Source: an uncultured Pelagibacteraceae bacterium
Lineage (GTDB): Bacteria; Pseudomonadota; Alphaproteobacteria; Pelagibacterales; Pelagibacteraceae
Length of the DNA: 15,283 nt
NCBI GenBank assembly: GCA_902513415.1
Contig: CABXMS010000011.1
Coordinates: 1 to 15,283 of the forward strand
Direction: 5' to 3'
The notes under the pieces were generated by a model. It had not been told where the DNA came from. It worked only from the letters and a program-made list of their open reading frames with translations, and ran no database searches. A program made the position numbers and the translations under genes. This document shows, piece by piece, positions 1 through 8,825 of this stretch (positions are counted from its first letter, which is position 1; the number at the start of each line of letters is the position of its first letter).

Positions 1-1
1 T

Positions 2-427
2 ATTTTTTATACAAATCTTAATAGCAAGAAAAGCAAAGATATAATGATAAACTCTAATGCCTCAATGTGTTTTCATTGGAAAAGTTTACTCAGACAGATA
101 AGAATCACAGGTAAAGTTTCAAAAGTATCAGATGAACAAGCTGACATTTACTATTCCAGTAGAGATCATGGAAGTAAAATTGGCGCTTGGGCATCTAAAC
201 AAAGTACTGTTTTAAAAAATATAGACGAACTATATAAAAATATAGATGATTACAATAAAAAATATACAGATAAAAATAATATACCAAGACCACCTCATTG
301 GTCGGGATGGAATTTAAATCCAAATGAAATTGAATTTTGGCTTAATGGAAAAAACAGAATACACCAAAGATTAAAATATTTTAAAAAACAAAATGGAAAA
401 TGGGAAAAATTTTTGTTAAGTCCCTAA
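2..427 (+). CDS. pdxH: Pyridoxamine/pyridoxine 5'-phosphate oxidase, 3' part (5' end outside window)
   Basis: PdxH is an FMN enzyme that oxidises pyridoxine or pyridoxamine 5'-phosphate to pyridoxal 5'-phosphate. The frame is open from position 2, upstream of the first ATG at 44, so the visible 141 residues are the C-terminal two thirds of a roughly 200-residue family. Seen: the core ASMCFHWKSLLRQIRI strand region, which contributes to the FMN/substrate pocket. A later WxxxQS-like segment (GAWASKQST) follows, then the C-terminal PxHWxGW block and the ending WxxxLxP, the usual finish of this family. The stop codon overlaps the stop of the convergent polyprenyl synthase gene by a few bases, so there is no spacer between the two. 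The identification is firm; only the N-terminus is missing. Confidence 0.95.
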   Translation: MFYTNLNSKKSKDIMINSNASMCFHWKSLLRQIRITGKVSKVSDEQADIYYSSRDHGSKIGAWASKQSTVLKNIDELYKNIDDYNKKYTDKNNIPRPPHWSGWNLNPNEIEFWLNGKNRIHQRLKYFKKQNGKWEKFLLSP

Positions 428-1437
428 AAAGTTCTTTCTAAACTAAAAGATGTTAAATTTTTAAAAATCTCTTTTTCTTTGGACTCCTTAAATATACTTA
501 AAGAATTAGAAGCAAGATTTATAAAATATTCAGCTTTCTTATAACATTGGTTTATGATGCCGTATTTTTTGATCATTGTTAAAACTTTTTTAAATTCAGC
601 TTCTGATCTTTCATTTTTTTCAAAAAATTCTTTTATTTCCTTTTTTTCATCACTTTTAGCATTTTGGTAAAGTAGTATTATAGGCAAAGTTATTTTTCCC
701 TCATAAAAATCATTTCCAATTTCCTTGCCAAATAGTTTTAGTTCAGAGTTATAATCTAAAGTGTCATCTGCAATTTGAAAAGTTAAACCAATATTTTTTC
801 CATAAAATTCTAATGCTTCTTTAATTTTATTTTCTTTGCCTGACAGCATAGACCCAACTTTAGTAGCTGCTGCAAATAAAGATGCTGTTTTTGATGATAT
901 AATTTTTAAATATGTTTCTTCCAACATATCAATTTCAGATTTATGTTGAAGTTGTAACACTTCACCTTGAGAAATTTCAGCTGAAGTTGATGAAAGAAGT
1001 TTTAAAACTTCCTGATCACCATCCTCAACCATCAACTCGAAGCACCTGCTGAGCAAGTAATCGCCAACAAGTATTGATGATTGATTTCCCCATATACTAT
1101 TTAAGGTTTTTTTTCCTCTTCTGATTTTTCCATTGTCAATTACATCATCATGCATTAACGTTGCTGCATGTATTAATTCTACACAAGCTGCAAGATTAAT
1201 ATCTCTTACACCTTTAGAATATCCACATAGTTTTGCTGAACCTAAAGTTAAAAGTGCTCTTATTCTTTTTCCACCTGTTTTAAGATGATATTTTGTCATC
1301 TCATCAACCAATTCCACCTTACTAGATAATTTTGTTTTAATTTTTTCTTCAACTAAAACTAATTTTTCTTCAACTGAACTTTTTAGATCAGAATATGAAT
1401 TATTTATCCTATTTTTTAATTGAACAACTATTCCCAT
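424..1437 (-). CDS. ispB: Long-chain polyprenyl diphosphate synthase (ubiquinone side chain)
   Basis: A trans-prenyltransferase that chain-elongates allylic diphosphates with isopentenyl diphosphate, most likely making the octaprenyl or decaprenyl tail of ubiquinone. The 337 residues match the usual family length. Seen: GGKRIR at 55-60, the first aspartate-rich motif DDVID at 97-101 followed by RRG, GDYLLSR near 125-131, and the second aspartate-rich motif DDTLD at 224-228. These bind the Mg-diphosphate substrates. The ATG at 1437 gives a normal N-terminal helix before the catalytic core. The chain length cannot be read from sequence alone, so ispB is a family-level name (ddsA or sdsA are alternatives). 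It is a single gene, divergent from the peptidase-glyQS-ppdK operon and convergent with pdxH. Confidence 0.9.
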   Translation of the reverse strand: MGIVVQLKNRINNSYSDLKSSVEEKLVLVEEKIKTKLSSKVELVDEMTKYHLKTGGKRIRALLTLGSAKLCGYSKGVRDINLAACVELIHAATLMHDDVIDNGKIRRGKKTLNSIWGNQSSILVGDYLLSRCFELMVEDGDQEVLKLLSSTSAEISQGEVLQLQHKSEIDMLEETYLKIISSKTASLFAAATKVGSMLSGKENKIKEALEFYGKNIGLTFQIADDTLDYNSELKLFGKEIGNDFYEGKITLPIILLYQNAKSDEKKEIKEFFEKNERSEAEFKKVLTMIKKYGIINQCYKKAEYFINLASNSLSIFKESKEKEIFKNLTSFSLERTF

Positions 1438-1463
1438 GGGTTTAAACTAGTACAATTAAGGCA

Positions 1464-1493
1464 ATTATATACTTATCAATTGACGCACCTCAA
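1464..1493 (-). promoter_or_regulatory. Candidate sigma-70-type promoter for ispB
   Basis: On the minus strand a -35-like TTGAGG (1488-1493) precedes a perfect TATAAT (1464-1469) with an 18-base spacer, about 25 bases before the ispB start. Its -35 box lies inside the spacer of the candidate plus-strand promoter, so the two divergent promoters would overlap. This is a visual match in AT-rich DNA and therefore tentative. Confidence 0.4.
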
Positions 1494-1507
1494 ACTTCAA
1501 CTATAAG
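1480..1507 (+). promoter_or_regulatory. Candidate sigma-70-type promoter for the peptidase-glyQS-ppdK operon
   Basis: TTGACG (1480-1485), a 16-base spacer, then TATAAG (1502-1507) lie about 40 bases upstream of the ATG at 1547. Transcription would start near 1513, giving a leader of roughly 33 bases. The -35 box matches consensus at five of six positions, which is notable in this AT-rich background. It overlaps the candidate ispB promoter on the other strand. Confidence 0.45.
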
Positions 1508-1546
1508 TAGACTTTATATTAAATCAAAAATTTTATAAGCATTGGT

Positions 1547-2356
1547 ATGTTTTCAATTTTCAAAAAAAAAAAAATTATTCCTCATATTAAACTTAATGGC
1601 GTTATAGGTAATGTAGGAAAATTTAAGCAAGGAATAGACTTTGCCGGACAAGAGGAAATAATTAAAAAAGCTTTTTCTGTAAAAAAAGCACCAGCGGTAG
1701 CCATTTCAATTAATTCTCCAGGTGGTTCACCGGTTCAATCACATCTTATTCATGATTTTATTAGACATCAGGCAAAAAAAAATAAGAAAAAAGTGATTGT
1801 ATTTGCAGAAGATGTGGCAGCTTCAGGAGGCTATCTAATTGCTTGCTCTGGAGATGAAATTTATGCAAATCAAAGCTCAATAGTTGGCTCAATAGGAGTA
1901 ATTTATTCTTCTTTTGGATTTAAAGATTTAATTCAAAAAATTGGAGTTCAAAGAAGAGTTTACACTGCTGGAAAAAACAAAAGCACTTTAGACCCTTTTA
2001 TGGATGAAAAAAAAGAAGACATCGACAGATTAAAAAATATTCAATTGGATCTTCACAAGGACTTTATAGATGTTGTTGAAAAAAGCAGATCAGCTAAATT
2101 AAAAAAAAATACTGATACTGAATTATTTTCAGGAGAATTCTGGTCTGGAAGAAAAGCAAAAGAGTTGGGTTTAATAGATGGTATTGGAAATGCACAACAG
2201 ATTTTAAGAGAAAAGTTTGGTGAAGAAGTTATAATTAAAAAATTTGAAAAATCAAGAGGATGGTTGTCAAAAAAACTTTCTTCTTCGCAAGACCATACTG
2301 ACAAATTAATAAATGTTCTTGAGGAAAGATCGATTTGGCAGAGATATGGTTTCTAA
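1547..2356 (+). CDS. S49-family serine peptidase (SppA/SohB-like), no membrane anchor
   Basis: A ClpP-fold peptidase of the S49 (signal peptide peptidase A / SohB) family, which degrades membrane-released peptides with a Ser-Lys dyad. Seen: SINSPGGSP at 54-62 (oxyanion region), AASGGY at 91-96 with the expected nucleophile Ser93, the VGSIGVIY strand at 113-120, and Lys143/Lys145 in [12 protein letters not shown]. Lys145 fits the roughly 52-residue Ser-to-Lys spacing of short SppA proteins. At 269 residues it is a single-domain form. The N-terminus, MFSIFKKKK, has no signal peptide or transmembrane helix, so it is probably cytoplasmic or peripherally bound. Codons 6-9 contain a 13-A run (1562-1574). 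It is the first gene of an operon and overlaps glyQ by 11 bases. The exact substrate is unknown. Confidence 0.9.
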   Translation: MFSIFKKKKIIPHIKLNGVIGNVGKFKQGIDFAGQEEIIKKAFSVKKAPAVAISINSPGGSPVQSHLIHDFIRHQAKKNKKKVIVFAEDVAASGGYLIACSGDEIYANQSSIVGSIGVIYSSFGFKDLIQKIGVQRRVYTAGKNKSTLDPFMDEKKEDIDRLKNIQLDLHKDFIDVVEKSRSAKLKKNTDTELFSGEFWSGRKAKELGLIDGIGNAQQILREKFGEEVIIKKFEKSRGWLSKKLSSSQDHTDKLINVLEERSIWQRYGF

Positions 2357-3239
2357 AAAAAAAATAAAAAAAAAAAAATTAATAAAAAATTTTCAATCGT
2401 TTCAAGACACAATATTAAATCTCCAAAAATTTTGGAGTAAGCATGGATGTGTAATATTACAACCTTATGACATAGAAGTTGGTGCAGGAACTTTTCATCC
2501 AGCTACAACTCTTAGATCGCTAGGAACTAAACCATGGAAGGCCGCATATGTACAACCTTCGCGAAGACCTACTGACGGAAGATATGGTCAAAATCCAAAT
2601 AGACTTCAACATTACTACCAATTTCAAGTTTTAATTAAACCATCACCCAAAAATATTAAAAGACTTTATTTAAATAGTTTAGCTTCAATAGGAATTAAAC
2701 ACCAAGATCACGATATAAGATTTGTCGAAGATGATTGGGAAAGTCCGACATTAGGGGCCGCAGGACTAGGTTGGGAAGTTTGGTGTGATGGAATGGAAAT
2801 TACTCAATTTACATATTTTCAACAAATGGCCGGCATAGAATGTAAACCAATATCTGTTGAACTAACTTATGGTCTTGAAAGATTGTGCATGTTTACACAA
2901 GGAAAAAAAAATGTATTTGATCTAATATGGAATAATGAGGGTCTTTTATATAAAGAAGTTTTTCACCAAGCTGAAGAAGAATTTTCAAAGTATAATTTTG
3001 AATTTGCAAATACAGATAATCTTTTTAAAATTTTCGATATGTTTGAAAATGAAGCTAAGTCGTTAACAGAAAATAAACTTTCGCTACCAGCATATGATCA
3101 ATGTTTAAAAGCTAGTCATGTATTTAATATATTAGATGCCAGAGGAGTAATTAGTGTAGCACAGAGAGCTGAATATATCTCTCGTATTAGAAATATAGTC
3201 AAAGGTGTTGGACAAGTATGGCTTGAAAGTCAAAATTGA
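2346..3239 (+). CDS. glyQ: Glycyl-tRNA synthetase alpha subunit
   Basis: Alpha subunit of the bacterial alpha2beta2 glycyl-tRNA synthetase; it carries the class II catalytic core that activates glycine with ATP and charges tRNA-Gly. Seen: the highly conserved run beginning [14 protein letters not shown] and continuing [13 protein letters not shown], the segment [20 protein letters not shown], and the C-terminal [18 protein letters not shown] chose the ATG at 2346 rather than an in-frame ATG at 2313. The longer form would overlap the peptidase by 44 bases and add residues absent from the family, while 2346 gives 297 residues, close to the usual ~300. The N-terminus is a lysine-rich stretch encoded by 10-A and 13-A runs. 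Only one base separates it from glyS, consistent with coupled translation of a stoichiometric complex. Confidence 0.96.
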   Translation: MVSKKKIKKKKLIKNFQSFQDTILNLQKFWSKHGCVILQPYDIEVGAGTFHPATTLRSLGTKPWKAAYVQPSRRPTDGRYGQNPNRLQHYYQFQVLIKPSPKNIKRLYLNSLASIGIKHQDHDIRFVEDDWESPTLGAAGLGWEVWCDGMEITQFTYFQQMAGIECKPISVELTYGLERLCMFTQGKKNVFDLIWNNEGLLYKEVFHQAEEEFSKYNFEFANTDNLFKIFDMFENEAKSLTENKLSLPAYDQCLKASHVFNILDARGVISVAQRAEYISRIRNIVKGVGQVWLESQN

Positions 3240-3240
3240 A

Positions 3241-5316
3241 ATGGCAGAGTTTTTTTTAGAATTATTCACAGAAGAAATGCCTCCGAATTTACAATCTGCG
3301 GCAAGAGAGAATTTATTAATAAATTTTAAAAGTTTTTTTGACAAAGAAAATATTATCTATGACGCTGGAGATGATATTAATGTTTTTTCAACACCAAATA
3401 GATTAGTAATTTGTTTTAAAAATATAAATAAAGAAATATTTCAAAAAACTGAAGAAATAAGAGGTCCAAACATTGATGCACCAGAAAAAGCACTTGATGG
3501 ATTTATAAGATCAAATCAAATTGATAAAAAAAATATTTATTCGAAAAAAACTGAAAAAGGTGAGTTTTACTTTTTTAAAAAACCTTCAATTAAGATTAAA
3601 ACAAAAGACATATTAAATGATCAGATACCCATGATATTAGGAAAAATATCTTGGAAAAAATCTATGAAATGGGGTGAATTTAATTTGTTCTGGGGAAGAC
3701 CATTAAAGTCTATTTTGGCAGTTTTTGAAGGAAAAACTTTAAGCTTTAAGTTTCATCATATCGAAAGTTCAAATTTAACATTTGTTGATAAAAATTTTGA
3801 AGAAAGAACAAAATCATTCAATAATTTCGATAAATATATTTCTTTTTTTAAAAGCCTTAACATTATTATTGATAATGAAAAAAGAATGAATTTAATTCAT
3901 AAAGAGCTAATAAAACTATCAAGCAAAAAGAATCTTAAAATAAATATAAACAAAAAACTATTAAAAGAAGTTTCTGATATTGTAGAAAAACCAAAAATTT
4001 TGTCATGTTCATTCAATAAAAATTTTTTAAAAATACCAAAAGAAATAATAATTATAACAATGCAACAACACCAGAAATATTTTCCCGCGCTAGATAATGA
4101 TAGCAATTTAACAAATAGTTTTTTTGTTGTTGCTGATTGCAATGATAGCAAAGGGTTAATCAAACTAGGAAACGAGAGAGTTGTTGAAGCCAGGCTTAAT
4201 GATGCTGAATTTTTTTGGGAAAAAAACAAATCACAAAGTTTAATAAAGCAAATTTCAAAACTAAAAAATGTTAATTATTTTAAAGGACTTGGAAGCTACT
4301 ATGATAAAACACAAAGAATAAAGAAATTGAGTGGATTAATTTCAGACGAACTACTTATCAGTAAGGAAAAAATTGAAGTTGCGTCATCACTTTGCAAGGT
4401 AGATTTATTGTCCGACTTAGTTGGAGAGTTTCCAGAACTTCAAGGAGTTTTAGGAGGATATTTTGCTGAAGCCCAGGGTTTTGAAAAAGATATTTGTTTA
4501 GCATTAAACGAACATTATCTTCCTATTGGAACTAACAGCAAGATACCCAAAAAACCATATAGCGTGGCTCTTTCATTAAGTGATAAAATAGATTCTCTTG
4601 TTGGTTTTTTTGGTATTAATCTTAAACCAACAAGTTCAAAGGATCCATATGCTTTAAGAAGGTTAGCAATTGGATTAATTAAAATTATTTTAGAAAATAA
4701 AAAAAAAATTAAAATAAAAGATTTAATTAATTATTCATGCCAATTATATAATGAACAAAATATTGTTTTTGATACAAAAATTGTAAAAAAAGATTTATCA
4801 GAATTTTTTAATGAAAGATTTAAAAATTTTATGAAAGAAAAAGCTATAAGACAAGACATTATAGAAAGTTCAACACTGTCTTATAATATTGATGATATTT
4901 TAAAAATTTACAATAAAGCAAGTGTGCTAAATAGATTAATATTAAAAGATATTGGCAAAGATATAATATTTAGTTACAAGCGAGCATCAAGCATTCTTAA
5001 TAATGAACTTAAAAATCAAAATTTAGAAATTTCTGGAACAGCAGATCCAGGTTTATTTAAAAATAACTTTGAAACAAATTTATATAAAAAGATTCATGAA
5101 ATAAGAAAAGATTTTACAAGTGTTGCCAAAGAAGATGATTATGAAAGTCTTTTAAATACTCTAGCTTTAGCAAAAAAAGAAGTAACAGAATTTTTTGATA
5201 ATGTTAAAGTAAATGATGATGAAGAAATATTAAAAAAAAATAGACTAGAACTTCTACAAATGTTGTGTAAAACTTTCGATAATTATTTTAATTTCTCTAG
5301 ATTAGAAAGTTTATAG
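3241..5316 (+). CDS. glyS: Glycyl-tRNA synthetase beta subunit
   Basis: Beta subunit of tetrameric glycyl-tRNA synthetase; it contributes tRNA recognition, with a C-terminal anticodon-binding (DALR-type) region. The ATG at 3241 is preferred over one at 3205. It gives the typical start MAEFFLELFTEEMPP, lies one base after the glyQ stop, and yields 691 residues, matching the usual ~690. Seen: the conserved MQQHQKYFPALD block in the middle, the LVGEFPELQGVLGGYFAEAQG segment, the DPYALRRLAIGLI motif, and a C-terminal helical region ending in LLQMLCKTFDNYF. The stop TAG shares its last G with the GTG start of ppdK, so the operon continues without a gap. The protein is very Lys/Asn/Ile-rich, as expected from the base composition. 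Confidence 0.96.
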   Translation: MAEFFLELFTEEMPPNLQSAARENLLINFKSFFDKENIIYDAGDDINVFSTPNRLVICFKNINKEIFQKTEEIRGPNIDAPEKALDGFIRSNQIDKKNIYSKKTEKGEFYFFKKPSIKIKTKDILNDQIPMILGKISWKKSMKWGEFNLFWGRPLKSILAVFEGKTLSFKFHHIESSNLTFVDKNFEERTKSFNNFDKYISFFKSLNIIIDNEKRMNLIHKELIKLSSKKNLKININKKLLKEVSDIVEKPKILSCSFNKNFLKIPKEIIIITMQQHQKYFPALDNDSNLTNSFFVVADCNDSKGLIKLGNERVVEARLNDAEFFWEKNKSQSLIKQISKLKNVNYFKGLGSYYDKTQRIKKLSGLISDELLISKEKIEVASSLCKVDLLSDLVGEFPELQGVLGGYFAEAQGFEKDICLALNEHYLPIGTNSKIPKKPYSVALSLSDKIDSLVGFFGINLKPTSSKDPYALRRLAIGLIKIILENKKKIKIKDLINYSCQLYNEQNIVFDTKIVKKDLSEFFNERFKNFMKEKAIRQDIIESSTLSYNIDDILKIYNKASVLNRLILKDIGKDIIFSYKRASSILNNELKNQNLEISGTADPGLFKNNFETNLYKKIHEIRKDFTSVAKEDDYESLLNTLALAKKEVTEFFDNVKVNDDEEILKKNRLELLQMLCKTFDNYFNFSRLESL

Positions 5317-7980
5317 TGAAAAAATTAGTTTTTAATTTTAAATATAAAAATACAAAAAAAATAAATTCACCAAAAAATATTTTAGGTGGAAAAGGAGCTA
5401 ATCTAGCAGAAATGGGTAAATTAGGTTTTCCAGTTCCATCAGGCTTTACTATATCTACTGAAGTCTGCGAATTATTTTATAAGAACAAAAAAAAATTAAT
5501 TCCTAAAGTTTTAAAAGAGATTAAAAAAGAAATTAGCAATATTGAAAAAGATACAGGTAAAAAATTTGGAGATTTAAAGAATCCTTTATTAGTTTCCGTT
5601 AGATCTGGGGCAAGAGTTTCTATGCCAGGAATGATGGATACTATTTTAAATTTGGGTTTAAACGATAAAACAGTAAATGCTTTAGCAGAAAAAACTTCCA
5701 ACCTAAGATTTGCAAAAGATAGTTATAGAAGATTTATTCAAATGTATGGAAGCGTAGTTATGGGAGTAGAAAATTATAATTTTGAAGAATTAATTGAAAA
5801 TTATAAGCTTACAAAAGGTGTTTTATTGGACACTGAACTTGATGCCAGTGACTGGGAAGGTCTGATAAACGATTTTAAAAACTTAATAAAAGAACAATCA
5901 AAAAAAAATTTTCCACAAGATGTTACCGAACAATTGATAGGTGCAATCTCTGCAGTATTATTATCATGGGATAGCAATAGAGCAAAAATTTATAGAAAAT
6001 TAAATCACATACCTTCGGACTGGGGAACAGCAGTAAATATTCAATCAATGGTATTTGGAAATATGGGAGAAGATTGTGCTACTGGAGTAGTGTTTACTAG
6101 AAATCCATCAAATGGAACAAATGAAATTTATGGAGAGTATTTAATTAATGCACAAGGAGAAGATGTGGTTGCAGGAACAAGAACCCCCAGACATATAACC
6201 AAAAAAGCTAGAAAAGATTCAGGCTTAAATGAATCTTCAATGGAAGAATCTATGCCAACAGTTTTTAAAAAATTAGAAAAAATTTTAAAAAAATTAGAAA
6301 AATATTACAAAGATATGCAAGATGTAGAATTTACTGTAGAAAACCAAAAACTATGGATCTTACAAACAAGATCGGGAAAGAGAACAGCTAAATCTGCAGT
6401 TAAAATTGCAGTTGATATGTTTAAAGAAAAATTAATTTCTAAAAAAGAAGCTATTTTAAGAATAGATCCCAATTCTTTAGACAGCCTTCTTCATCCAACA
6501 TTGGATGAAAAAAGTGAAATAAATGTTATTGCAAAAGGTTTACCAGCTTCGCCAGGTGCGGCGAGTGGTAAAGTAGTCTTTTCATCCAATGAAGCTGAAA
6601 GATTAAATGGAATGATGCAAAATACTATTTTAGTTAGAATTGAAACATCACCAGAAGATATACATGGCATGCATGCAGCAAAAGGAATTTTAACGGCCAG
6701 AGGCGGAATGACCAGTCATGCTGCTGTAGTTGCCAGAGGAATGGGTAGACCTTGTGTATCCGGTTCAAGTGAAATCGATATTGATTATGAAAAAAAAATA
6801 TTCAAAACAAAAAATCTTGAGATTAAAGAAGGAGATATAATTACACTTGATGGATCAACCGGAAGAATAATTTTAGGAGAGGTAAAAACTATAAAACCAG
6901 AAATTTCAGGAGATTTTTCAAAAGTGATGAGTTGGGCAGATTCTTTTAGAAAGTTAAAAATAAGAACTAATTCCGAAACACCATTAGATAGCAAAACAGC
7001 AAGAGAATTTGGTGCAGAAGGAATTGGTTTGTGCAGAACAGAACATATGTTTTTTTGATGAAGAAAGAATTTTATCTGTTAGGGAAATGATACTTTCAAA
7101 ATCTAAAGAAGACAGAAACAAAGCGCTGACTAAACTTTTACCTCACCAAAGGAAGGACTTTATAGAAATATTTAAAATTATGAATGGACTTCCGGTAACA
7201 GTAAGATTATTAGATCCACCATTACATGAATTTTTGCCTAAAAGTGTTAATGAGATCGCAGATGTTGCAAAATCTTTAAATTTATCAACTCAAGAAGTTG
7301 AAGGAAGAATCGGTGAATTACACGAACAAAATCCGATGTTAGGTCATAGAGGCTGTAGGCTAGGTATTTCTTTTCCTGAAATTTACGAAATGCAAATTAG
7401 AGCTATATTTGAAGCATTAGTAGAATGTAAAAAAAGGAAAATAAAATCAATTATGCCCGAAATAATGATACCACTTGTTTCAACAGAGGCTGAAATAAAA
7501 ATAATGAAAGACTTAGTAATTAGAGTTGCAAGAAACGTGCAGAATGAAAATAAAATTAAAATTAAATTTCTAGTTGGAACAATGATAGAGCTTCCAAGAG
7601 CCGCAATTAAAGCAAAAGATATAGCCAAACATGCTGAATTTTTTAGCTTTGGAACAAATGATCTTACCCAAACCACATTTGGAATTAGTAGAGATGATAG
7701 TGGTAAATTTCTAAATGATTACATTGAAAGCAAAATTTTTGATATTGACCCATTTATCTCAATTGATGATGGAGTTGGTGATTTAATTGAAATAGCAGCA
7801 ACTAGAGGAAAAAAACAAAATAAGAAAATCAAGCTTGGAATTTGTGGTGAACATGGCGGTGATCCAAAAAGTATAGAATTTTGTTCCAAAGTTGGTTTAG
7901 ATTATGTTTCGTGCTCACCCTATAGAGTGCCTGTTGCAAGATTAGCTGCTGCACAAGCTCAACTAAAAAAAATTAATTAA
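5316..7980 (+). CDS. ppdK: Pyruvate, phosphate dikinase, interrupted by a one-base frameshift
   Basis: PPDK interconverts pyruvate + ATP + Pi and PEP + AMP + PPi, serving gluconeogenesis or PPi-linked glycolysis. The first frame (GTG at 5316, overlapping the glyS stop) gives 580 residues. It contains the ATP-grasp start [11 protein letters not shown] (24-34), SVRSGA (94-99), and the swivelling phosphohistidine domain [13 protein letters not shown] with catalytic His468. It ends in [10 protein letters not shown] then TGA at 7056-7058. The next frame continues exactly with [13 protein letters not shown], the PEP/pyruvate-binding barrel, and the catalytic-Cys motif [10 protein letters not shown]. 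Removing one T from the T7 run at 7050-7056 restores one 887-residue protein, the normal length. The ATG at 7009 is inside the coding sequence and is not a real start. Whether this is a sequencing error, a real mutation or recoding cannot be decided here. Confidence 0.92.
7050..7058 (+). other. Frameshift site in ppdK: T7 run followed by TGA
   Basis: The zero-frame reads CAT ATG TTT TTT TGA TG. Skipping one T gives CAT ATG TTT TTT GAT GAA, which continues the PPDK sequence without loss of any residue. The context TTT-TGA-T permits a P-site phenylalanine tRNA to re-pair perfectly after a +1 slip and has the same layout as the CUU-UGA-C site in RF2 mRNA. No clear Shine-Dalgarno-like stimulator is visible just upstream. 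Confidence 0.8.
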
Positions 7981-7983
7981 ATT

Positions 7984-8820
7984 TTAGATTTCTAATTTTA
8001 AATCTATAGCTGGTGCGCTATGAGTGATACTTCCGACAGATATTCTATCCACACCCGTAGCAGCTATTTTTTTTACATTTTTCAAATTAATTCCACCGGA
8101 AGCCTCAGTTTCATATAGTTTTTTTGCTAATTTAACGCCATTTTTAAGATTATTTATTTTCATGTTATCAAACAAAACTCTATTAAATTTTAATCCCTTG
8201 ATCTTTTTTAATTGATTAAGATTATCGATTTCAACAGTTATTTTTTTCCCTTTTTTTTCTTTTATTGCTTTTTTTATTATTTCTTCAAAATTTTTTGTTG
8301 CACCAATATGATTATCTTTAATTAAATATTCATCACTTAAATTAAATCTGTGATTTGTGCCACCACCTAGTTTTACTGCATATTTTTGAATTACTCTTAG
8401 GTTTGGAATAGTTTTTCTTGTGCAACAAATTTTTGTTTTTTTTCCTACTTTTTTTACAAATAGATTTGTTTTAGTTGATATGCCTGAAATATGTGAAATA
8501 AAATTTAAAGCAACTCTTTCGCCAGTTAATATATTTTTAATATTTCCATCAATTATTGCAATAACATCTCTTTTTTTTATTAAAGAGCCTTCTTTTTTTT
8601 TAACATTAAATTTGATTTTTTTATCAATTAATTTGAATGTTTGTTTCGCGAACTCTAATCCACCAATAATACCACTCTTATTTGTTATTAATTTTACTTT
8701 TTTGTTTATGTTATTATTTAGTAGACTTGAAGTAATATCACCTGATGGAAACAGATCTTCATTAAGTGCTAGCTTACAGATATTTCTTATAAAATTTTTA
8801 CTTAAAATTATTTTTGACAC
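7984..8820 (-). CDS. nadC: Nicotinate-nucleotide pyrophosphorylase (quinolinate phosphoribosyltransferase)
   Basis: NadC converts quinolinate and PRPP to nicotinate mononucleotide, CO2 and PPi in de novo NAD synthesis. The 278 residues match the family. Seen: the N-terminal ED-x-x-x-x-GDITS motif (21-31), GERVALNFISHISGIST (99-115), CTRKTIPNLR (132-141), GGGTNHRFNLSD (151-162) and LIKDNHIG (165-172), which form the quinolinate/PRPP site. The C-terminal GVDRISVGSITHSAPAIDLKLE is the usual family ending. It follows nadA by five bases, so the two are cotranscribed and translated in series: NadA supplies quinolinate directly to NadC. Its 3' end faces the ppdK 3' end with only three bases between stops. 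nadB is not in the window. Confidence 0.96.
   Translation of the reverse strand: MSKIILSKNFIRNICKLALNEDLFPSGDITSSLLNNNINKKVKLITNKSGIIGGLEFAKQTFKLIDKKIKFNVKKKEGSLIKKRDVIAIIDGNIKNILTGERVALNFISHISGISTKTNLFVKKVGKKTKICCTRKTIPNLRVIQKYAVKLGGGTNHRFNLSDEYLIKDNHIGATKNFEEIIKKAIKEKKGKKITVEIDNLNQLKKIKGLKFNRVLFDNMKINNLKNGVKLAKKLYETEASGGINLKNVKKIAATGVDRISVGSITHSAPAIDLKLEI
7985..8006. terminator. Possible AT-rich bidirectional terminator between ppdK and nadC
   Basis: TAGATTT (7985-7991) and AAATCTA (8000-8006) form a perfect 7-bp stem with an 8-base T-rich loop, overlapping the end of nadC where two operons converge. The stem is weak and contains only two G-C type positions, so a terminator role is a guess from position. 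Confidence 0.25.
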
Positions 8821-8825
8821 AGATC

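Noticed and set aside
2053..2304. Minus-strand open frame inside the S49 peptidase gene
   Set aside because: Shadow frame of a gene with strong family motifs; no recognisable protein features. The same holds for the antisense frames in glyQ, glyS, ppdK, nadC and the GNAT gene.
7009..7980. Separate 323-codon gene downstream of a short ppdK
   Set aside because: Its first 16 codons are the conserved ppdK sequence read in the wrong frame; from 7057 on it is simply the rest of PPDK.
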